Shown: positions 1-9,522, counted from the stretch's first letter. The stretch: DNA of 63,194 bases from Shewanella sp. MBTL60-007 (GCF_019654915.1 NZ_BPET01000031.1:1-63194), one strand, 5' to 3'. The notes: generated from the letters alone by a model not told the origin. A program made the numbers and translations.

Positions 1-1
1 C

Positions 2-688
2 TTCTATAGACGATGGCAGAAAGCAAAAGCCCTCATTGGGAAAAATATCATCACGGTTTCAGAAGGGATTGCCGATGAGCTGAGTAATACAGGCTGGCTA
101 AAAGCTAAAAGCATTCAAGCTATTTATAACCCTTTTAGAATTGAAGATATCAAGCAAAAAGCGTTACAGGAAAATGCTGAAATCCCCAATGAGCCCTTTA
201 TGATCCACATAGGCAGGGTGACAAGGCAGAAACGTTTAGACATTCTATTTCAATCGCTTGCATTGATGCCCTCAGCGCCCAAATTAGTTCTGCTAACCAA
301 TCGCCCCGAAAGAGCTCGTAAACTAGCGAAAAAGTATAATGTTGAAGATCGCATTATCACACCTGGCTTTCAATCCAACCCCTACGCTTGGATAGCACGA
401 GCACAATTGATGCTGTTGAGCTCGGATTTTGAAGGCTTTGGATTGGTGCTAGCTGAATCTCTCATCTGTGGTACCCCAGTCGTGAGCACCGACTGTCCAT
501 ACGGTCCCAATGAGATTTTAACTGGAGAGCTTGCTAAATACTTAGTTCCTCGTAGAAACCCAAAGGCATTAGCCGAGCGTGCGCTTGCATGCCTTGCACA
601 ACCTCCCCAATTAGAAAATATCGATATTCTAAATAAAGTGGACAGTCACTATATTGCACAAAAATACATTGAGTTATGTGATCGATAA
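2..688 (+). CDS. Glycosyltransferase, GT4 family (5'-truncated by window edge)
   Basis: The frame is open from base 2, so this is the C-terminal ~228 residues of a longer protein. It has the C-terminal half of a GT-B glycosyltransferase of family GT4: an IHIGR strand, then LLSSDFEGFGLVLAESL with the conserved E-x7-E region, then GTPVVSTDCPYGPNEI. It should transfer a sugar from a nucleotide-sugar donor at the cytoplasmic face during surface glycan or LPS core assembly. It is a close paralogue of the leftward gene at 1781-2866, sharing the VSEGIADE and STDCP-GP-EI blocks. It converges with the leftward gene ending at 696. Acceptor and sugar cannot be told. Confidence 0.85.
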   Translation, partial: FYRRWQKAKALIGKNIITVSEGIADELSNTGWLKAKSIQAIYNPFRIEDIKQKALQENAEIPNEPFMIHIGRVTRQKRLDILFQSLALMPSAPKLVLLTNRPERARKLAKKYNVEDRIITPGFQSNPYAWIARAQLMLLSSDFEGFGLVLAESLICGTPVVSTDCPYGPNEILTGELAKYLVPRRNPKALAERALACLAQPPQLENIDILNKVDSHYIAQKYIELCDR

Positions 689-695
689 TATTGCA

Positions 696-1751
696 CTATA
701 GCCTCCAGTAGCCAAGCTTGCGTCGCATCTTTATGTGGCGCAATAGATTCATCGGCTTAGGTTTAAGGTCTGTAATACCATTTTCAATCAGCTCATCTGT
801 TGCAACCAGCACTCGCTCACTGGACAAGCCATCACGAAATGGATGAATATCATCGCAATAGTCTGCAATTTTAGCCATTAACTCAGGTGGTCGATTTAAG
901 GCCTTTGTTAATGCTGGCTCTATTTCATCAAGCTCCTCAACATTAACGAGGTGCGACCAACTTGTGTTATTTTTAAATGTCACCACAGGTTTGCCCTGTA
1001 GTAAAAACATAATCAACACTGAAGATGTATCGCACAACATCACATCAGCTGTTTTCAATAATGGCAGCACATTGTCTGTTTCAATAAATGTCAGATTATC
1101 GCTTTCAAGCGCCTTATATTTATCAACAATATCTTGGCTCATCTTTGGGTGAAACTGTACCAACCAACGCCAGTTACCTTTCTCTGATAAGGCTTTAATC
1201 TTATCGTAAACGATAGGTGCGCAAGATAAACGGTGAGAAAAAGTAGAGCAGAAAAGTACAACAGGCCTATCATCTCCCTCTATCTCATAGGTACTCTCTA
1301 ACTCCCCTTTATACATAGGGTCCAGTGTCGGCCAACCCGTTTCAACCACTTTAAAAGTGCCTAATTTGTCAGCCAGCGCTTCAAAAGGTAATGTCGTTGC
1401 AGGCCCCTGGGTACAATAGAGATCAAAGCAGTTACGTATTTGAAAGTGGCCTCTTTGATTTCTTTTTCCAGAGTTAAAACCATGGAAAACACCAACTTTT
1501 ACCCCTGGAATAAAATCAGGAACAACATTGCCAGGCACAAATACAGCGTCAGGTTTCCAAGCTCTTACCTCTTCGATAGTTAGGAGTCGTTTCTCTTCCA
1601 TTTTTAAGAAATCAGGATTAACTTCATCACCCTCCAAGAACCAACAAGCCTCGTCTCCCCTCGCTTGTATTGCTTGCTGTAACGGCCGCAAAATAGCGTA
1701 CGAATAGTTCTGTGCAATATAAAGTAGATAACGTTTGTTGTTTGTACTCAC
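696..1751 (-). CDS. CDP-glycerol glycerophosphotransferase-like protein
   Basis: About 351 residues. The layout resembles the CDP-glycerol:poly(glycerophosphate) glycerophosphotransferase family (TagB/TagF fold): GVFHGFNSGKRNQRG near residue 90, VVLFCSTFSHRL mid-protein, VQFHPK near residue 200 and DTSSVLIMFLLQGKPVV near 245. The HG, HP and S-S-V signatures of that fold are visible. It may add a glycerol-phosphate type substituent to a surface polysaccharide or LPS; the true substrate is an inference. I chose the GTG start at 1751, preceded by AGGGGA at a 6-nt gap; a GTG five codons upstream (1766) has no comparable site. It is the last gene of the leftward glycan operon. Confidence 0.7.
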   Translation of the reverse strand: MSTNNKRYLLYIAQNYSYAILRPLQQAIQARGDEACWFLEGDEVNPDFLKMEEKRLLTIEEVRAWKPDAVFVPGNVVPDFIPGVKVGVFHGFNSGKRNQRGHFQIRNCFDLYCTQGPATTLPFEALADKLGTFKVVETGWPTLDPMYKGELESTYEIEGDDRPVVLFCSTFSHRLSCAPIVYDKIKALSEKGNWRWLVQFHPKMSQDIVDKYKALESDNLTFIETDNVLPLLKTADVMLCDTSSVLIMFLLQGKPVVTFKNNTSWSHLVNVEELDEIEPALTKALNRPPELMAKIADYCDDIHPFRDGLSSERVLVATDELIENGITDLKPKPMNLLRHIKMRRKLGYWRL

Positions 1752-1780
1752 AACAATTCCCCTCACAAACTCTTCAATGT

Positions 1781-2866
1781 TTATTTAACCAATGCCAAAT
1801 ATTCTTGAGCAATCCGCGCTGCCTGTACTTTTGCCAAAATATCAACGTCCTCCATTAATGGAGGTGATTCAAGCATTTCATCTAGCTTACGCGCTAACGC
1901 AGCAGGATCACGGCGAGGCACCAAAAATCGAGCCAATTCACCGGTCATAATTTCACTCGGCCCATGGGGACAATCGGTACTCACCACTGGCGTTCCACAA
2001 GCTAAGGACTCAATCAAAACGGTCGGTAAGCCCTCAAAGTCAGAACTCAATACAAGCGCTTTAGCCCCTTTTATCCATGGAAATGGATTTGGCTGAAATC
2101 CTGGAATAATGACACGATGCTCTACCCCATACTTCTTCGCAGCCTTCTGAGCTTTTTTAGGATTATGGCAAAGAAGTACTACAGGGATCTGGCTTTCCAT
2201 TTTTGCGATAGCTTGAAACAGAATGTCATGACGTTTCTGTTTTACGTAACGACCAATATGAATGAGATATTCTGTATCCGGAATTCCTTTAGCAGGCTGC
2301 TGAGACAAAGTATCAATGTCAACAAATTCAAATGGATTATAGATGCATCGCATTGACGCAGGCCTTATCCGCTTAGTTTGTCGAATCTCATCGGCAATCC
2401 CCTCAGAGACAGTCACAAGATGATGCCCATTTAGTGCTTTCTTTGCCTGTAGCTTCTTCAAATACGCAAAGGGTCCGAGTTTAGCGTGCCTTGTAAGCTC
2501 CTCTTCAACCGAAGCATGCACCACTACAAATAGCGGCGAGACCTTGGTTTTTACCATTAAGCGATTGGTTTTATCTAAATTGGATAAAAATAGATCAAAC
2601 TTACCCACCTCTTGCTCGATACTATGGATCTTCTCAGTAAGCTTCTTTACCGCAGGAGTTAAGTTCCAGAAACGGTTAAAATCTCTATCTTTCTTAGCAA
2701 AACAGACATGCACGGGCAGGTTTTCAGGAATATCGAATGCGACATTATCTGTCATCACCAAGAAATGAGGTTCATGTCCCATCTCGGTAAACTCTTTGGC
2801 GAGTGTCAGCATTACTTTCTGCGCCCCGCCCCCACCTAAGCTATCTAAAGCAATTGCAATTCTCAT
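1781..2866 (-). CDS. Glycosyltransferase, GT4 family
   Basis: 361 residues, full length for a GT-B GT4 enzyme. The N-terminal Rossmann domain starts MRIAIALDSLGGGGAQKVML, typical of GT4 acceptor domains. The donor domain has IHIGRYVKQKRHDIL, LSSDFEGLPTVLIESL (E-x7-E type) and GTPVVSTDCPHGPSEI. It is expected to be cytoplasmic or membrane-associated and to add one sugar to a growing surface glycan. The start ATG overlaps the end of the upstream gene by 4 bp (ATGA), so the two are probably translationally coupled. It is a clear paralogue of the truncated gene at 2-688. Confidence 0.88.
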   Translation of the reverse strand: MRIAIALDSLGGGGAQKVMLTLAKEFTEMGHEPHFLVMTDNVAFDIPENLPVHVCFAKKDRDFNRFWNLTPAVKKLTEKIHSIEQEVGKFDLFLSNLDKTNRLMVKTKVSPLFVVVHASVEEELTRHAKLGPFAYLKKLQAKKALNGHHLVTVSEGIADEIRQTKRIRPASMRCIYNPFEFVDIDTLSQQPAKGIPDTEYLIHIGRYVKQKRHDILFQAIAKMESQIPVVLLCHNPKKAQKAAKKYGVEHRVIIPGFQPNPFPWIKGAKALVLSSDFEGLPTVLIESLACGTPVVSTDCPHGPSEIMTGELARFLVPRRDPAALARKLDEMLESPPLMEDVDILAKVQAARIAQEYLALVK

Positions 2867-3948
2867 TGCTGAACTCCAAATTTATTACGGTATAAATCAT
2901 CAAGAATATTCATACCAATACCTAGCCCATTAACACACTCACACAGAGCTAAGGCTGCCTCTAATCTAGCTAGATTTTCAGCCTTCATTAATTCTATCAG
3001 CCGATCCGACATCTGCCTCGCGTCGCTGTTACTACCAACAGTTAACCCGCTCTCTTCACAAACCTTGAGGCGATAATTTTGATCTTTTGACACAGCTACC
3101 GACAGGGTTGGTTTCTTTAGTGCAATAGCCTGCAATAATGTATCACCACCACTCAATACGGCAATTTTGGCCGCATCGAGTAGGTCGATAAGCTCGCCAT
3201 GCTCCAACTCTTTAATCGCTGTAACCCCTTCAGCAGAAAACATAGCGTTTGGATAATTGGGTCCATAAACGATAACACAGGGAATCTGAGTCGCTTGATA
3301 GATATTAGCTGCTGCCTGGGCAAACTCTTCTACAATATAGCCTCGACTATTCGTATGCCCACCCGAGCCCGCATTTAACAAAATAAACCCACCCACGCTT
3401 AAACCATACTTGCTTAAAAGAGTTACTTGGCTATCAAGGTTCGGGTTAACAAATATTGGACCTGTAATTGTAGGCTCGGGCTTATCGATTAATCGCAACT
3501 TAAATCTATCTAGCCAGCTAATTGGCCCAATGACAAACTCTGGCTGTACCACCCAGTGACTATCTGTCACTCTGGCACGCAATATCTTCATTCCACGCCT
3601 ACGCTTACGCTTATGCTGACTCAGAAAAATGACTTTTGCACCTAACTTGTTAGCGTGAGTCAGTTGAGAGCGCCGTCCTGACGCATCGAAGATGACAAAA
3701 TCAGGCAGAAAGAAAGAGATAAAGTCATTCACCGCCTTGATGTTCTTAGTTGGCGTATCATCCAAAAGTGCTGCAGGATAGGGGCAAGTCAAGGCGTAGG
3801 GAGCCTGACGACTTAAAATAAATTGAATCGTTGCATTAGGCCAGCGACGTTTAACCTCATCAGCAATAATCAGCGAGCGCATATACTCACCAACCCCTTC
3901 AGCAGAAGATACAGGTACAAACAGGAACTTAGGGGAGCCTAGGGTCAT
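2863..3948 (-). CDS. GT-B-fold glycosyltransferase-like protein
   Basis: 361 residues. It begins KFLFVPVSSAEGVGEYMRSL, which resembles the first nucleotide-binding strand and glycine loop of MurG/GT28-like enzymes. The C-terminal half carries FILLNAGSGGHTNSRGY (around residue 190) and AKIAVLSGGDTLLQAIALKKPTL (around 275), like the donor site of GT28 or GT9 enzymes. A basic stretch HKRKRRRGMKILR near residue 110 could face the membrane. It lies in the same leftward operon between the GT9 gene and the GT4 gene, so a role in LPS core or surface glycan assembly is likely. The precise family is uncertain. Confidence 0.6.
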   Translation of the reverse strand: MTLGSPKFLFVPVSSAEGVGEYMRSLIIADEVKRRWPNATIQFILSRQAPYALTCPYPAALLDDTPTKNIKAVNDFISFFLPDFVIFDASGRRSQLTHANKLGAKVIFLSQHKRKRRRGMKILRARVTDSHWVVQPEFVIGPISWLDRFKLRLIDKPEPTITGPIFVNPNLDSQVTLLSKYGLSVGGFILLNAGSGGHTNSRGYIVEEFAQAAANIYQATQIPCVIVYGPNYPNAMFSAEGVTAIKELEHGELIDLLDAAKIAVLSGGDTLLQAIALKKPTLSVAVSKDQNYRLKVCEESGLTVGSNSDARQMSDRLIELMKAENLARLEAALALCECVNGLGIGMNILDDLYRNKFGVQQ

Positions 3949-4005
3949 TAATTCAACTCATCAAAAACGAAAATACATCATGCTAATGGGCATACTAACA
4001 AACAT

Positions 4006-5091
4006 TTATACTTGAGAGTGACATAACAAAGGATCTAACTTAGCAATGACCTTGTCTACATCAATCAATGCCATCAATTCTTCCCCCTTCGCACGTGTGC
4101 CCCAAGGGATATCACCTTGCTTCTGCTGCACAATCACTTCATTGTAAACACTCACAACCGAGTCTAAGCTAGTGTAAGGCCCTGTCCGTCCAGGGTTTGA
4201 GTGAGCATATAAGCCGATCACAGGCGTCCCTTGAGTCACCGCCATATGTGCAGGACCAGTATCAGGCGCCACGACTACAGCCGCCTGCTTAAGTATCGCC
4301 AACAGTTGTAGTAGTGAGGTTTTACCTACTTGGTTTTCTAATTCTGATTTAGCAGCAGCTTGTATATTCTCAGCAAGCTCTCGCTCAAGTGCTGTTGGGC
4401 CGCCACACAGGATGACGCGATAGCCTTTCTCAACCGCATAATCAGCAACGGCAGCATAGCGCTCTGGCAACCAGTTGCGCTCTGCTTTACTGGCAGCGGC
4501 GCAGATAACCATTACCGAGCTAACATCGGGAATAAGCGCCTTAGCAAACTCGGTATCGGCGGCGGGAACGGGAATGTTCCAGCTAGGAGTCAGATCCGTC
4601 ACCCCTACGGCCTTGGCAAAGCCCATAAAGCCTTCTAACACGTGTGGCGTCGCTTGAGGTTCAATATGGTGATTTGTCACCAACCACTGACCCTCTTTTG
4701 CTCTAAAGCGATCGAAGCCGATACGCACCTTAGCTGAGATAGCTAACGAGGCAATAGTTGCACGCAGGGCTACCTGCATATGCAATAACACATCAAACTT
4801 GCGCCCCTTGAGTGCTCGCTTGAGATTAAAGTAACTGCGCCAACCTTGCGATTTATCGAAAATCACAAATTCAACACCCTCAAGGTGCTTTAATAATTGA
4901 TACTCCACCTTCCCCAAAATCCAAGTGATCTTAAGCTGTGGATAGCGACGTTGAATAGCCTGAACCATGGCCACGGCATGGCAAACATCACCAATAGCAG
5001 ACAGCCTTAATAGGCATAGCGACTCGGCGTTACTTAAGTCGATATGGTTTGATTTAACGTTCTGGGTGTCACTTGAAGTCGATAAGCTCAT
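4006..5091 (-). CDS. Glycosyltransferase family 9 (heptosyltransferase-like)
   Basis: 361 residues. N-terminus LCLLRLSAIGDVCHAVAMVQAIQRRYP is the classic start of ADP-heptose:LPS heptosyltransferases (WaaC/WaaF/WaaQ). The C-terminal donor site has VMVICAAASKAERNWLPERYA, VILCGG and VVAPDTGPAHMAVTQGTPVIGLY, where D-TGP-H is the GT9 hallmark. It should add L,D-heptose or a related sugar to the inner LPS core on the cytoplasmic side of the inner membrane. It is the first gene of the leftward glycan operon and divergent from kdkA, which also acts on the inner core. Which heptosyltransferase it is cannot be decided from sequence alone. Confidence 0.85.
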   Translation of the reverse strand: MSLSTSSDTQNVKSNHIDLSNAESLCLLRLSAIGDVCHAVAMVQAIQRRYPQLKITWILGKVEYQLLKHLEGVEFVIFDKSQGWRSYFNLKRALKGRKFDVLLHMQVALRATIASLAISAKVRIGFDRFRAKEGQWLVTNHHIEPQATPHVLEGFMGFAKAVGVTDLTPSWNIPVPAADTEFAKALIPDVSSVMVICAAASKAERNWLPERYAAVADYAVEKGYRVILCGGPTALERELAENIQAAAKSELENQVGKTSLLQLLAILKQAAVVVAPDTGPAHMAVTQGTPVIGLYAHSNPGRTGPYTSLDSVVSVYNEVIVQQKQGDIPWGTRAKGEELMALIDVDKVIAKLDPLLCHSQV

Positions 5092-5176
5092 TAGTGCTCG
5101 AAGGTTATTTGGCGCAATCTGCCGATCTTAATGTAGAATGCCTATAGGTTCCACGCTTTAGCTTACAAATCTATCT

Positions 5177-5908
5177 ATGAAGTTTAAAAAAACAGCCAAA
5201 GGCAGCATCGCTTATTGCCAGCATACACCGTCAAGCATCGAGCCTAGCTGGTTTGGAGCGGACTTTTGGCGTCAGCACTCTGCCATTACCGGTTCATCTA
5301 AAGGACGCTATACCACCTGGTTTGTCGATGCCAGCCGCATTGCTAGCGAGCAAAACCAATGGGTGCTTCGCCACTATTATCGTGGTGGTTTGATAGAAAA
5401 GATTAGCCGTGACCAATATCTGTTTACCGGTTTAGAAAAAACCCGTGCGGTAGCGGAATTAGCGTTGTTGGAAACCTTATTTGAGCAAGGGTTTGCCGTG
5501 CCTAAGCCGATTGCCGCCAATGTTGAACGCTCAGGTCTATTCTATCGAGCTGACTTAATCATAGAGCGGGTAGAAGGCGCCGAAGACTTAGTTGCCAGAT
5601 TAAGCAAGTCAGCCATGTCTGATGAGCAGTGGCAAACACTGGGGGAAACCATCGCCCAGTTCCACAACCACGGCGTTTACCACGCGGATCTCAATGCGAA
5701 GAATATTCTTATCTGCGCAGACAAGTTTTATCTTATTGATTTTGATCGTGGCGAGCTAAGGCAAACCAACTCACAGTGGCAACAAGCCAATATGAGCCGT
5801 TTACTGCGCTCCTTCAGAAAGGAGCTCGGTAAGCTATCTACCTTGGCATTTGACGAAGGTAATTGGCAGCAATTGCATCAGGCATATCAAGCCAAGCTCA
5901 ATCAGTAA
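5177..5908 (+). CDS. kdkA: 3-deoxy-D-manno-octulosonic acid (Kdo) kinase
   Basis: 243 residues, the normal size of KdkA. The enzyme phosphorylates Kdo in the LPS inner core with ATP. The protein-kinase-like C-terminal part is clear: HNHGVYHADLNAKNILI (catalytic loop with HxDLNxxN, around residues 163-179) and FYLIDFDRGEL (the DFD metal site). The DxFWR-like segment near residue 28 is also typical. Single-Kdo organisms such as Haemophilus, Vibrio and Shewanella carry this gene next to waaA, as here. The gene is divergent from the GT9 operon and converges with waaA on a shared terminator at 5933-5963. Confidence 0.9.
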   Translation: MKFKKTAKGSIAYCQHTPSSIEPSWFGADFWRQHSAITGSSKGRYTTWFVDASRIASEQNQWVLRHYYRGGLIEKISRDQYLFTGLEKTRAVAELALLETLFEQGFAVPKPIAANVERSGLFYRADLIIERVEGAEDLVARLSKSAMSDEQWQTLGETIAQFHNHGVYHADLNAKNILICADKFYLIDFDRGELRQTNSQWQQANMSRLLRSFRKELGKLSTLAFDEGNWQQLHQAYQAKLNQ

Positions 5909-5932
5909 TTTTTGCCAGTTTCAAAAAACAAT

Positions 5933-5963
5933 AAAAAGGTCTGCGCGAATGCAGACCTTTTTT
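5933..5963. terminator. Bidirectional terminator between kdkA and waaA
   Basis: Inverted repeat AAAAAGGTCTGC / GCAGACCTTTTTT with a 6-nt loop. T-runs form on both strands, so it can end transcription of both convergent genes. Confidence 0.9.
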
Positions 5964-5986
5964 ACTCAATTAAAAATATACTCACA

Positions 5987-7252
5987 CTAACCGTTAATAA
6001 ACGATTCCACCACAGCCAACTGCTTAGTGAGCGAACCCCGATTTTGCTCAACCACACCTTTTGCCGCAACACTCGCTTGATTATAGGCGCGCTTGTCTTC
6101 AAATAATTGGATCAAGTTTTTCGCAAGTGCTTCACCTGAATCAACAACTTTCAGCCCCCCCGCCGATGCAAGCAGTTCGGTGATCTCATTAAAGTCACGG
6201 TAATGTGGTCCCATCATCACAGGCAGACCCATAGCAGCAGGTTCGAGCGGGTTATGTCCGCCATGTACAATGAGCGAACCGCCAACAAAAGCTTGATCGG
6301 CAGCGCCGTAAAAAGTCAACAACTCGCCCATGGTGTCACCCAGTACTACTTGGGTTTCAAGCTGCACTGGCTCACCTTTGCTACGTCTTACAATCGTTAA
6401 CCCTGCCGACTTAATTGCTAATGCAGCCGCATCAAACTGCTCAGGATGTCTCGGCACCATGACCATCAAGGCATTAGGGTATTTCGCTAGCAGTTGTTTA
6501 TGAGCCGCAATTAACGCATCAAACTCCCCTGGATGCACCGAACCTGCGACCCAAACTGGTTTATCCATTGCCAGCCACTGAAGCCTTAAGGTTTTCGCAA
6601 TATCGATTCGCTGCTTATCGATATTGATGTCGAACTTTAAGCTACCACAAACCGTAACTCGTTCCGTCGCAACGCCCAAGGCGACAAAACGCTCTGCCGC
6701 CTGTTGTGACTGCGCAGCAATACCATCGAGCAGCTTAAGCATGGGCGCAGTTAGCTTGTGATGCTTTCGATAAGAATCCGCCGACTTTTGTGATAAACGC
6801 GCATTTACCAATAGCACCTGAGTACTAGCCTGTTTAAGGTAATGGATGAAATTTGGCCAAAGCTCAGTTTCCATGATGATGCAGCACTTAGGTGAGACTT
6901 GCTTAACGAATCGCTGAGCACACCAAGCCAGATCGAAGGGTAAATAGCAATGCTGCACACTCGAGCCAAAAGCCCGAACAACCTCGGCCGAGCCGGTCGG
7001 GCTGGTTGTGGTAATGGTAATGCTTAGTTCTGGATGCTGAAGCTGAATCTGCTTAATCAAGGGAATAGCCGCTAAGGTTTCCCCCATTGATACCGAATGT
7101 ACCAAGAGATCGGTTTGTTTTAATGGTATAAGGCCGAATCGCTCGCTCCAACGACCACGGTAGTCTTTGCTTTTAAAGGCGCGCATCGCAAGGTACACCA
7201 GCAACAGGGGGCTAATTAAATATAAAGCGATTGAATAGAGGCTACGATTCAT
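5987..7252 (-). CDS. waaA: 3-deoxy-D-manno-octulosonic acid transferase
   Basis: 421 residues from the ATG at 7252, matching the usual ~425 of WaaA (KdtA). The open frame runs further upstream to 7345, but the extra 31 residues do not fit the family. It transfers Kdo from CMP-Kdo to lipid IVA at the inner membrane. An N-terminal hydrophobic anchor (LYSIALYLISPLLLVYLAMRA) is followed by YRGRWSERFG and HSVSMGE, whose glutamate is the expected catalytic base. The GT-B donor domain shows ETELWPNF, VWVAGSVHPGE, VPRHPEQF and FVGGSLIVHGGHNPLEPAA. With kdkA next door, a mono-Kdo phosphorylated inner core is likely. Confidence 0.93.
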   Translation of the reverse strand: MNRSLYSIALYLISPLLLVYLAMRAFKSKDYRGRWSERFGLIPLKQTDLLVHSVSMGETLAAIPLIKQIQLQHPELSITITTTSPTGSAEVVRAFGSSVQHCYLPFDLAWCAQRFVKQVSPKCCIIMETELWPNFIHYLKQASTQVLLVNARLSQKSADSYRKHHKLTAPMLKLLDGIAAQSQQAAERFVALGVATERVTVCGSLKFDINIDKQRIDIAKTLRLQWLAMDKPVWVAGSVHPGEFDALIAAHKQLLAKYPNALMVMVPRHPEQFDAAALAIKSAGLTIVRRSKGEPVQLETQVVLGDTMGELLTFYGAADQAFVGGSLIVHGGHNPLEPAAMGLPVMMGPHYRDFNEITELLASAGGLKVVDSGEALAKNLIQLFEDKRAYNQASVAAKGVVEQNRGSLTKQLAVVESFING

Positions 7253-7421
7253 GAAATTTGCTACTTTCTTGCGTTTTACTTGAACAATTGCGCTAATGCT
7301 AACATGATAGTCAAACCTTAACGTAATTACACATGTGTGATTCAAACAGGATAGGCATAAAAGAGACGATTAACGGTCAATTGTATGCCGAGTTAATTAT
7401 ACCGGATATTAATCATTTAGG

Positions 7422-8069
7422 ATGAATATGAAGACCCGTGACAAAATCGTACAAGCCAGTTTAAAGTTGTTTAATGAACATGGCGAAAGAGCAATCACAA
7501 CCAATCATATCGCCGCCCACCTCAATATCAGCCCCGGTAATCTCTACTACCATTTTCGTAATAAAGAAGACATCATCCGCTCAATTTTTGGTCTCTATGA
7601 GCAACACCTCGAGTCAGGCTTTCAGCCATATGTCGATAAAGAAGTCGATGTTGACCTGTTGATAGGCTACTTTGATGCGATGTTTTATACCCTTTGGCAG
7701 TTCCGCTTTATGTATGCCAACCTTGCGGATATTCTCAGCCGCGATGAGACACTAAAAAACCGCTACCTGAAGGCTCAACAAGATGTATTGGCCCGTTCGA
7801 GTAGCGTACTAGAAAAACTGACTCAAGATGGATTTCTAGCCATTAATCCCGAAGACCTAAAGCCGCTAGCCGATACCATTAAAATGCTGGTCAGCTTTTG
7901 GATTAGCTATAAGCTCACTCAAACTCAGTCAAACATAGGCTCAATCACCAAAGAGTCGCTATACGAAGGCTTATTGCGGGTGATCATGCTGTTTAAGTCC
8001 TACGCGACACCGAGCTCACAGGCCACTTTTTTGCGACTAGAGGAGCACTACCGCTCGCAAATGCTCTAA
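7422..8069 (+). CDS. TetR-family transcriptional regulator
   Basis: 215 residues. The N-terminal helix-turn-helix is clear: MKTRDKIVQASLKLFNEHGE, then TTNHIAAHLNISPGNLYYHFRNKEDII, ending about residue 48. The C-terminal ~165 residues form the ligand/dimer domain and have no motif I recognise. It lies ahead of kbl-tdh, with a 245-bp gap that contains an operator-like dyad at 8158-8192, so it may control the threonine genes. That link is inference. Translation may start at 7422 or two codons later (ATG AAG ACC). Confidence 0.85.
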   Translation: MNMKTRDKIVQASLKLFNEHGERAITTNHIAAHLNISPGNLYYHFRNKEDIIRSIFGLYEQHLESGFQPYVDKEVDVDLLIGYFDAMFYTLWQFRFMYANLADILSRDETLKNRYLKAQQDVLARSSSVLEKLTQDGFLAINPEDLKPLADTIKMLVSFWISYKLTQTQSNIGSITKESLYEGLLRVIMLFKSYATPSSQATFLRLEEHYRSQML

Positions 8070-8081
8070 AGTTTTGTTTAA

Positions 8082-8108
8082 GCGCATGAACACGCTTTCA
8101 TGCGCTAA
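8082..8108. repeat. Hairpin downstream of the tetR-type gene
   Basis: A perfect 10-bp stem, AGCGCATGAA / TTCATGCGCT, with a short loop, just after the stop codon. No T-run follows on either strand, so it is at best an RNA-stabilising hairpin or a weak terminator. Confidence 0.45.
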
Positions 8109-8157
8109 CTTCAGCTCCTTGCTACAGCAATTCTTTAATCACACCCCAAATCCCCCG

Positions 8158-8192
8158 AAAGTTAAACATTAGTTTAACTAATGTAAACTTTA
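8158..8192. promoter_or_regulatory. Operator-like nested inverted repeats upstream of kbl
   Basis: GTTAAACATTAGTTTAAC (8161-8178) is a 7-bp perfect dyad around ATTA. Its right arm is reused in a second dyad, AGTTTA...TAAACT, ending near 8189, so three half-sites are spaced regularly. Such a structure suits a TetR-type dimer and lies between a TetR-type gene and kbl. Binding is inferred, not shown. Confidence 0.45.
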
Positions 8193-8314
8193 ACTATTCC
8201 CTAATCTAAATAATCCCAATTTCAGTCCTAAAAAAAGGCTGTAGAGCCGCGTCAATTAGGGTTAAAATGCCAGCACTCCAATACTCAAAATAATGCTAAT
8301 TAAGGAGAATAAAG

Positions 8315-9511
8315 GTGCCAAAGACCTCATTCTACGACCAAATAAATCAACAGCTTGCCGACGTTAAAGCCGAAGGCCTGTATAAAAGTGAGCGGGTAAT
8401 TGTTTCTCCTCAGCAAACTGCAATTGAAGTTAATGGCGACCAAGTTATTAATTTTTGTGCCAACAACTACCTAGGCTTAGCCAACCATCCTGAACTGATC
8501 AAAGCCGCTCAAGCAGGTTTAGATGCACACGGTTTCGGCATGGCATCGGTACGCTTTATCTGTGGTACCCAAGATATCCATAAGCAGTTAGAGGCTAGCC
8601 TTAGCGAATTCTTAGGCATGGAAGACACCATTCTTTACTCTTCATGCTTCGATGCTAACGCAGGCCTATTTGAAACTTTATTGAGCGCCGAAGATGCGAT
8701 CATCTCTGACGCACTAAACCATGCATCTATTATCGATGGCGTGCGTCTATGTAAGGCAAAACGCTTCCGTTACGCTAACAACGACATGGCCGATCTTGAA
8801 GCCCAGCTTATTGCCGCTAAAGAAGCTGGCGCACGCAATATCATGATCGCTACCGATGGCGTGTTCTCGATGGATGGTGTTATCGCTAACCTAAAGGGCG
8901 TATGTGATCTTGCAGACAAGTATGGCGCACTCGTGATGGTCGATGACTCTCACGCCGTGGGTTTTGTTGGCCAAGAAGGTCGCGGTACTCACGAGTATTG
9001 TGAAGTAATGGATCGCGTAGACATCATCACAGGCACCCTAGGCAAGGCGCTTGGTGGTGCATCGGGTGGCTTTACCTCTGGCAAGAAAGAGGTGATCGAC
9101 TGGTTACGTCAGCGTTCTCGCCCTTACCTATTCTCAAACTCGTTGGCACCGTCAATCGTGACGGCATCAATCCATGTTCTTGAAATGCTAAAATCTGGCC
9201 AAGCGCTACGAGAAGCAGTTTGGGAGAACAGCCGCTACTTCCGTGAGAAGATGTCTGCAGCAGGCTTCACCCTTGGTGGCGCCGATCATGCAATCATTCC
9301 AGTGATGATTGGCGATGCAAAACTGGCTAGCGATTTTGCTAACCGTCTATTAGCCGAAAACATCTACGTCATCGGTTTCTCTTTCCCTGTGGTACCAAAA
9401 GGTCAAGCACGTATTCGTACGCAAATGTCTGCGGCTCACACTAAAGAGCAAATCGACAAAGCGATTGAAGCCTTTACCCGCATCGCGAAAGAGATGGGGA
9501 TTATCGGCTAA
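8315..9511 (+). CDS. kbl: 2-amino-3-ketobutyrate CoA ligase (glycine C-acetyltransferase)
   Basis: 398 residues, the same length as the E. coli enzyme. It is a PLP-dependent alpha-oxoamine synthase that cleaves 2-amino-3-ketobutyrate with CoA to glycine and acetyl-CoA, the second step of threonine degradation. Visible motifs are [10 protein letters not shown] (about 51-60), [10 protein letters not shown] (about 210-219) and [14 protein letters not shown], where Lys244 is the expected Schiff-base lysine. The start is GTG at 8315, chosen because TAAGGAGA sits just upstream and the protein aligns from [10 protein letters not shown]. It is followed by tdh, the preceding step in the pathway. Confidence 0.96.
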   Translation: MPKTSFYDQINQQLADVKAEGLYKSERVIVSPQQTAIEVNGDQVINFCANNYLGLANHPELIKAAQAGLDAHGFGMASVRFICGTQDIHKQLEASLSEFLGMEDTILYSSCFDANAGLFETLLSAEDAIISDALNHASIIDGVRLCKAKRFRYANNDMADLEAQLIAAKEAGARNIMIATDGVFSMDGVIANLKGVCDLADKYGALVMVDDSHAVGFVGQEGRGTHEYCEVMDRVDIITGTLGKALGGASGGFTSGKKEVIDWLRQRSRPYLFSNSLAPSIVTASIHVLEMLKSGQALREAVWENSRYFREKMSAAGFTLGGADHAIIPVMIGDAKLASDFANRLLAENIYVIGFSFPVVPKGQARIRTQMSAAHTKEQIDKAIEAFTRIAKEMGIIG

Positions 9512-9522
9512 GCTAAAGCAAC

